This document shows positions 58,398 to 64,000 of a DNA stretch of 64,000 nucleotides, one piece after another. The notes under the pieces were generated by a model, which did no database searches, was not told the DNA's origin, and saw nothing but the letters and a program-made list of their open reading frames with translations. The number at the start of each line of letters is the position of its first letter. Within the stretch, counting starts at the first letter, position 1. Source of the stretch: Earliella scabrosa (lineage: Eukaryota > Basidiomycota > Agaricomycetes > Polyporales > Polyporaceae); assembly GCA_022605405.1 (NCBI GenBank), contig JABYQQ010000004.1:2108001-2172000 (forward strand), in the 5' to 3' direction. Made by a program: the position numbers and the translations under genes.

Positions 58398-61300
58398 ATG
58401 TCATTCTTCGGATTCGAGCAAAACAGCGATCTCGAGAATGAAAAGCGGAAGTTCCTCGAAGGCGGCCTCACCGGCGCAAAACAGGAGGACGTAGCGGTCT
58501 ACACCTGGGGTGAAGAGAGCTACGACGGGCTTGGAGATGCCTTGCTAGAAGGTGGCGACGAGCTCAACGACGAGACATTTGGGAACACTGGGGACATAGG
58601 TGCGTCGTCTGTCGATGGATCCGTGTCGCGAGTCCAACGTGTATGCAGGCAAGGACTTCGATTTCTCCGGGACCGCCCTTCCCGAGCATGAAAAGACCCC
58701 TACATCGCATTCCCCCCAGTACTCTCAGGCCACCTCGTCGCAGCAGTTCTCTCAGAAAGCCCAAACACCCTCGCTCACCGAACCTTGTACGGTTATCATA
58801 GCCATGTTGTTGTCTCGATCCTCATCTCCTCCCGTGCAGCCCACTCCTCGTCGTCTCAATTAGACGCAATATGGGGCAACAAGTCGCCATTCTCTGTCCT
58901 CCCCCGGAGCAACGGGTCGAGTCGGGCTGTTGACCAGCTCCTAGGGCAGAGCTCAAAGTACACCCCCTCGCATAAGCCCGCTGCTCTCAGTCTGGGTCCT
59001 GATCAGCACAGGGGCGGCCATACGCTAGAGGAGATCGAGAAAGAAATGCGTGCAGCCGCTATTGCCCAACATCGCCAACAGCAGGAGGAGGAACAACCGT
59101 ACGAACAGACTCGCCACCTCGAGCCCCTTGAACAGCACGAACTTCAGCAGCATGAACTTCAGCAGCGCGAGTTTCAGCAGCTACAACTTCAGCAACAGTT
59201 GCTCGCGCAGCAGCAGCAGATGTCGACACACGGCCTCCTCCAGTCCCCATCTCGGGGTCAGATTCCGGTCCAACAACGTCCTCCTGTTGGCATACAACAC
59301 ACGGCGACACCTCCCCCTCGCATGCACCCTCATTCACAATCTCCTCGCTTCCATCAACAGCAGCAGCAACACCAGATCCATCTCCTCCAGCTCCAGCAGC
59401 AACAACAACAGCGACAGCTGCTCGAACTGCAAGAACAAAGAGAACGCCAGCAACGCCAACAACTGATCGAGTTGCAGGAACAGCTCAAGCACGAGGAATT
59501 GGAACGGCAGCAGCAACAGCTTCGGTTGCAGCAACAACAGATCCAGGCGAACGAGTACATGCAGAACCACCTGCTCCAGCAGCGCGGTATCAGTCCAGCC
59601 TTGGGAGACCGTGCACGACGCATGGGGAGGCAATCGCCTGCGGTCATGACGCCGCCGATCCCACTCGATGTCCCCTTTGCCCAGAACATGCAGTATCTGC
59701 CTGCCAACATCCAGATGCAGCAACGACTCCTGGCAGAGATGGCCCAGGCGGAGTTCTTGAGCACGATGCAGGGACCCGGGCTCTCCGAGCGGGATGTGCG
59801 GGAGACTCGCGAGCTCCAGGAACTGCTTCGTGTCGAGGCTATGCGCAAGATCATGGAGGCCGAGAGGATGGAGGAGAAGCGCAAGCGCAAGCTGGATAAA
59901 ATTGCTCATATGGCAAGTGAAGCTTCCGTTCGTCGATGATCGCATCGGTCTCATCATGGAGCACACAGTCCCGCTACAACGATCTCATGACTCAGTCGGA
60001 CAAGGATTTCATCACTCGCATACAAGTATCCCAGCTTGTTACACAGGATCCTTACGCGGACGACTTCTATGCTCAAGTCTATGGCGCGGTGCTACGCTCC
60101 CGCATGGGAATCGCGACCTCTGAGGATCGTGTCTTGAGGTTTGGATCTGGCGGCGGCGTCGGGCTAGGACTTGGGCAGAAGATCCCTGGGAGGCGGCAAA
60201 ACGCAATGCAGCGTATGGAAGCGCAGGTGGAGCGAATCGTTAACAACGCGAGGATGCGCGAGAAGGAGAAGACATGTAAGGTTTCACATGAGTTGGTGTT
60301 TCGTCGTAACTAATTCGGTTTACGTGCCAGCTTTGAACAACTTGCAAGGCGCGTTGGGAAGAACGTCTGGTCGCAGTTACAAGGCGGCCCCTCGACAGCT
60401 CCTTCAGGTTGACTCGACCAACGCCTCGACATCCCCGACATCCTCTCACGCCACCGCTGCGCATATATCGAAGGGTGACACAAGCAAGCAGGAGGGTGAA
60501 GGCATCGCCCGCGAGGCAGCGAAGATGGGGCGCGAGGCTCTAGCCACTGCAACGGATGGTCTGGTCCGGAGAGATCCTTTGACGCATCGGGAGGCTTTGG
60601 TCAAACTGGAGCACCTGTACGACCTTGTCCTGGAGGTTGAGCAGCATCGTCGCGATCAACCGCCTCCCGAGGAGGTTGAAGAGTATGAGATTTGGTACGT
60701 GATTGGGTGTTGCTCTGAAGACCTCTCTCTATAACATCATCACAGGACCAGGGAGTGCGATGCATTGATTGACGAGATCTTCGACAAGCTCATGGTCTCG
60801 GCACCACTTGAAACAAGGTATGCCCCTTGCTGTTACAAGCGGTCGCACACTAACCTTTCGCTGGTATAGTATGCCGCATCCGTTCATCTCACTCATAACA
60901 CCTATCAAAGGGAAGAAGCTCCTGCCACGTGTCGCTCGTCTGTTCGACATACCTCGCATGCAGGTCGTCCTCACTCTCATCGTTGCATGTTTCTGGCAAC
61001 TGGACGTCGTTGCTTACGCGAAACGGTTGGATACTCTGGAGGAGACGAGGGAGATCAAGGACCTCGAGACGCAAACCCAAGCCTTCTTGAGCAGCGTCGT
61101 GCAGAGTATTCTGCCGGTGATTGCCAAAGCGACTATGAGGCTCGTCATTGGTCTGTTCGGCATGCTACTCGAGAACCAAATCCTGGCCATTGCCAAGACC
61201 AGAGTATGTCTGTTACCTTTCACAATCATTCTACCAAACTGACTCGATTCGGACAGCCGGGGATTGCCCTTCTTACCTTATTCCTCAGTCGAGTGGAGGT

Positions 61301-61757
61301 TCTTAGGCATAACGTCGCGACTGGGTCGGAAGTGGACGAACTGCCTACTCCTGAGGAGATGCAACATTGGTAAGTACCGCATCCCTAACAGCGTACATCA
61401 TCTCACAAGCGCAATAGGCAATTGATGTACAACCTGTTGTTCGATCTCCTCCGACCCCATCTACATCTCCTGTTCCCGTCGGTCCGCCTTGGGGGCGTGA
61501 ACTTCTACAACGTGCCCAACGCGGATGTCATCGACCAGCCTGTCTGGCAGTTCCTGGCTACGCTCGCGGTCCATGCGAACGAGGAACAGCAACAAACACT
61601 CGTCACCAGCCTTCGGGAAATCGTTCTCGAGAACGTCGCGACGGCGACCAAGGGCTGGAGCGCGGACAGCGAGGAGCGCCGCCGGCTCCGCCTCGCCAAC
61701 GTGAACCTCTTCCTGCACGCGCTGGGCCTGGACAGCTCGCAGATCAACTTGTCTTAG
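58398..61757 (+). CDS. pat1: PAT1-type decapping activator (mRNA decay, P-bodies)
   Basis: It bridges the Lsm1-7 ring, Dhh1 and the Dcp1-Dcp2 decapping enzyme on deadenylated mRNAs in cytoplasmic P-bodies. The start MSFFGFEQNSDLENEKRKFL contains the conserved N-terminal FFGFE/DxxLE motif that contacts Dhh1. Next come Ser/Gln-rich exons and a long poly-Gln/Leu stretch (about 59080-59560). Later it reads HMSRYNDLMTQSDKDFITRI and QVSQLVTQDPYADDFYAQVY, the family's conserved middle domain. The C-terminal alpha-helical domain (KGKKLLPRVARLFDIPRMQV, LIVACFWQLDVV, ALLTLFLSRVEVLR, ATLAVHANEEQQQTLVTSLR) ends SSQINLS. The intron at 59913-59968 begins GC rather than GT (GCAAGT...CAG). About nine exons are used. 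Identification is firm. Confidence 0.93.
59136..59195 (+). repeat. 15-bp tandem repeat encoding xExQQ units in PAT1
   Basis: Four degenerate copies of a 15-bp unit (CACGAACTTCAGCAG-like) encode HELQQ, HELQQ, REFQQ and LQLQQ. They are followed by further CAG/CAA-rich sequence to about 59560. Simple expansion of a coding microsatellite explains it. Confidence 0.75.
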
Positions 61758-62016
61758 CATGTACTGCTGGAACACTATTGGAACATTGTTCGTGTCAAAC
61801 TGTACATTGCACTTGTACGCTAAGGATGTGTTCGTCGGTCAATCTCGGAGCTACAATGTATCGGGCTCGCCGGAGAGGGGAAGGAGGGATGGAGGTTGCG
61901 CAATGGTCAGGTCTCGATAGTACTGTAGTCTAGTTGCTGTCCGCATGTTGTCGTTACGCGTGAGTTAGAGTTTCTCGCAACAATGCATTGCTCGTCGAGT
62001 GCTATCGGAGATGAGT

Positions 62017-64000
62017 TTAGTGCATACAGAGGAGTTCCTCGACGTCGAAGGCTTGAGTGAGCACTCCGTCGCAGCCCGTCAACTCGGTTCTCCTGTCTGT
62101 TCCACGCCGGATCAGGGCGTCTGAGTCCAGGACGTTTCCCAGCAGGTCGAGAACGGGCAGCGTGCTCCACTCGGGGAGTCGGGCGTCCGGGAGGTCGAGC
62201 AAGCCTGTCACAGGCATGCCGGGGTCGTCTCCAGTGGGCAACGACGGGAGAGGCATCAGGGGGACAGTGAAGAGCTTCTTCTTCCGAATGTACGCCTCGA
62301 TGGGCATATCCTTGACGTGCGAGCCGGTCTCGAGGTGGTTGGTCGACAGAGAGGCGAAGTCGGGGTAGTTGGGGTAGAGCATGAGGTAACCGCGGAGGTA
62401 GACGAGCTCGATGAAGTACCTCTTCCACGAGTGCTTCCACCGGTTCGAGCGTACGTCGGGTACGACGTGTTCCGAGAGCGGGAACACGGACGACGCGAGC
62501 CGCTCGACGAGGTAGGTGTGGAACTCGCGCCAGTGCTCGGGGAAGTAAAGCGCGCCCCAGCTGCAGGGGATTTGGGACAGATACGGGGTGTCGGGATGCG
62601 TGAGGCCAGCGGCGGTGAAGACGAGTCTGGGGTCGAAGAGGTGTCTGCCCTGTGGGTGTAGTTCGAGGTTCTTCTGTTGGTATAGACTGATACCGAAGAG
62701 GTTCGGTTCGCGATCCTCTTTGCCGTATCTAGCAAAGACGTGCCGAAGGAGAACGAATGGTCAGGGCAGGACTGGGATAACAGATGTGCACTCACCGGTA
62801 CTGTAGCAGTGTGAGCTTGACCCACGCGTAGAATAAAGGTGACAACTCCACGTCGTCCTCGAGGATCACCGCATACGAATCGTTGTTCCTCGGATACCAA
62901 GACTCCACTACAGCAGTCATGAGGCCGCCGTGAACGATGCGATGGTGTAGGTAGACGTCTCCATGTGGCCATTCAAAGTCGCTGACAAGTCGCAAAGTCT
63001 CCTTGTCTGCAGACTGCTCGACGTTGATACGCAAATTGAGGGTGTCACCAAAGTAGCGCGCGTTCGAGATGGATGTCATGAGACGGGTGAGAGAGCGGGG
63101 ACGATTGTCTGTGATGACGGAAAGTTCGATCTGGGGGACATGCCAATCTGGACATCATGTAAGCCCCCAAACGCGATACGATCGGCACCGACTCACTTTT
63201 CCATCCATTGAGATCGATACCAGCCATCCAATCGCAGAATGGCAAGTCTTCGTTGGGTATACGGACGTCGGAAAAGTTGTCAGGATTCGCGCCTCTGTCT
63301 GTGAGGAACGAGAGAATTGAGGATAGCATTCGTGGCGTGACTGACGATACGACGACGTCGATAGCTTCAGGTAGGCGTAGGAGAAGATCGTCGTTGTCGA
63401 TTTTTGACGACGACGTCGGTTGAGGTATGCGTGCGAGGTCAACGGCGGAAAGACAGCCCTCCAGAGGTGTGGTCTTGTCGGAAGCGGCATTCGGGCGATG
63501 AATGATAAGTGCAGCCACGCGATGACCTCGACGGACCAGTCCACAAGCGATAGGTGCAAGATATTGCGCATCTTCCTCATTAATTACCAAGAGGAAGGAT
63601 CCAGACTCTTCGTGACGGCTCGCCTTGCTGAGAACGGTCTGTGCTTGATCAACAGTCAGTGACTGAGTCGCCTTCATGCCGGTGTCCTTGAATCCATAGC
63701 GTTCGCACCACGCCATAGACAAACCGGGAGCTCCAACGACAATCCCGCCGGACAGAGATGAGTGAGCAACATAGTCGCCAAGGGTGGACCACAATTCACG
63801 AGGGCTTCCGAGGTCAGACAAGGCCGGGACCATGGATGTTGGCAGAACGAATGGGGGTACTAGATATCTCGCCTGCTGTGGAACAGAAGTCGCCTCTAGA
63901 CAAGGCCCCGCACGAGAGTTAAACCCTCGAGGACCCATCGGCAAGACCGCGACTGGAGTCTTGGAGAGTAGCAAGGTGCTTCGGGTGTCCGCGTCCATGC
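62017..64000 (-). CDS. Glycosyltransferase-like protein, 3' part; gene continues past the right edge
   Basis: The gene runs beyond 64000, so its start is not seen. Exons joined by GT-AG introns give a region of unknown fold (LPEAIDVVVSSVTPRM, FLTDRGANPDNFSDVRI), then WHVPQIELSVITDNRPRSLT. That last segment resembles the start of a GT2-type nucleotide-sugar fold. AVILEDDVELSPLFYAWVKL contains an EDDVE motif that could be the metal-binding DxD equivalent. Further conserved-looking segments are NLFGISLYQQKNLELHPQGR, CSWGALYFPEHWREFHTYL, KHSWKRYFIELVYLRGYLML and TNHLETGSHVKD. The C-terminus ends DVEELLCMH. Similar large fungal proteins are annotated as glycosyltransferases, but the donor and acceptor are unknown. 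Its stop is 259 bp from the convergent PAT1 stop. Confidence 0.7.

Overview
The window looks like nuclear DNA of a filamentous basidiomycete, most likely an Agaricomycete. The protein-coding genes are broken by many short GT-AG introns (about 50-65 bp) and are densely packed on both strands in divergent and convergent pairs. The gene content is typical of mushroom-forming fungi: BTB/POZ paralogues, a DOPA 4,5-dioxygenase, an aryl-alcohol dehydrogenase relic, a cytochrome P450 and a secreted polysaccharide lyase. The species cannot be named from the sequence alone. All coordinates below come from reading exons and splice sites by eye; CDS spans include introns.

Layout. 1-5.2 kb: a truncated FAD-monooxygenase relic, an unidentified single-pass membrane protein gene and a 401-bp MITE-like element. 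5.6-13.7 kb: a TBC Rab-GAP with an EF-hand, a WDR5/Swd3-type COMPASS subunit and a P450. 15-21 kb is a disturbed zone with an aryl-alcohol dehydrogenase pseudogene, a 223-bp partial duplicate of an HDDC2 gene, an MFS transporter and the intact HDDC2 gene. 21.4-31 kb: a Doa10/MARCH6-type ubiquitin ligase, an alginate-lyase-fold secreted enzyme and a short cystathionine beta-synthase. 31.8-39 kb: two BTB paralogues (one carrying an RRM), a second copy of the MFS transporter and a DOPA dioxygenase. 39.5-64 kb is mostly housekeeping: MZT1, SF3B1, AP-1 gamma-adaptin, a forkhead factor, DNA ligase IV, a class III sirtuin, PAT1 and a partial glycosyltransferase-like gene that runs off the right edge.

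How the genes relate. There is no obvious biosynthetic cluster. Housekeeping genes come in divergent pairs with short shared intergenic regions (HDDC2/Doa10, MZT1/SF3B1, gamma-adaptin/forkhead). Four metabolic or secreted-enzyme genes (P450, lyase, CBS, DOPA dioxygenase) carry a TATA-like box about 65-90 bp upstream of the ATG. Two linked duplications stand out: the MFS transporter pair (18.1 and 33.9 kb) and the BTB pair (31.8 and 36.6 kb). The most unusual object is the first BTB gene. An RNA-recognition motif sits between its second BTB domain and a conserved CxxC-containing C-terminal module, exactly where the paralogue has only a Pro/Ala/Thr-rich linker.
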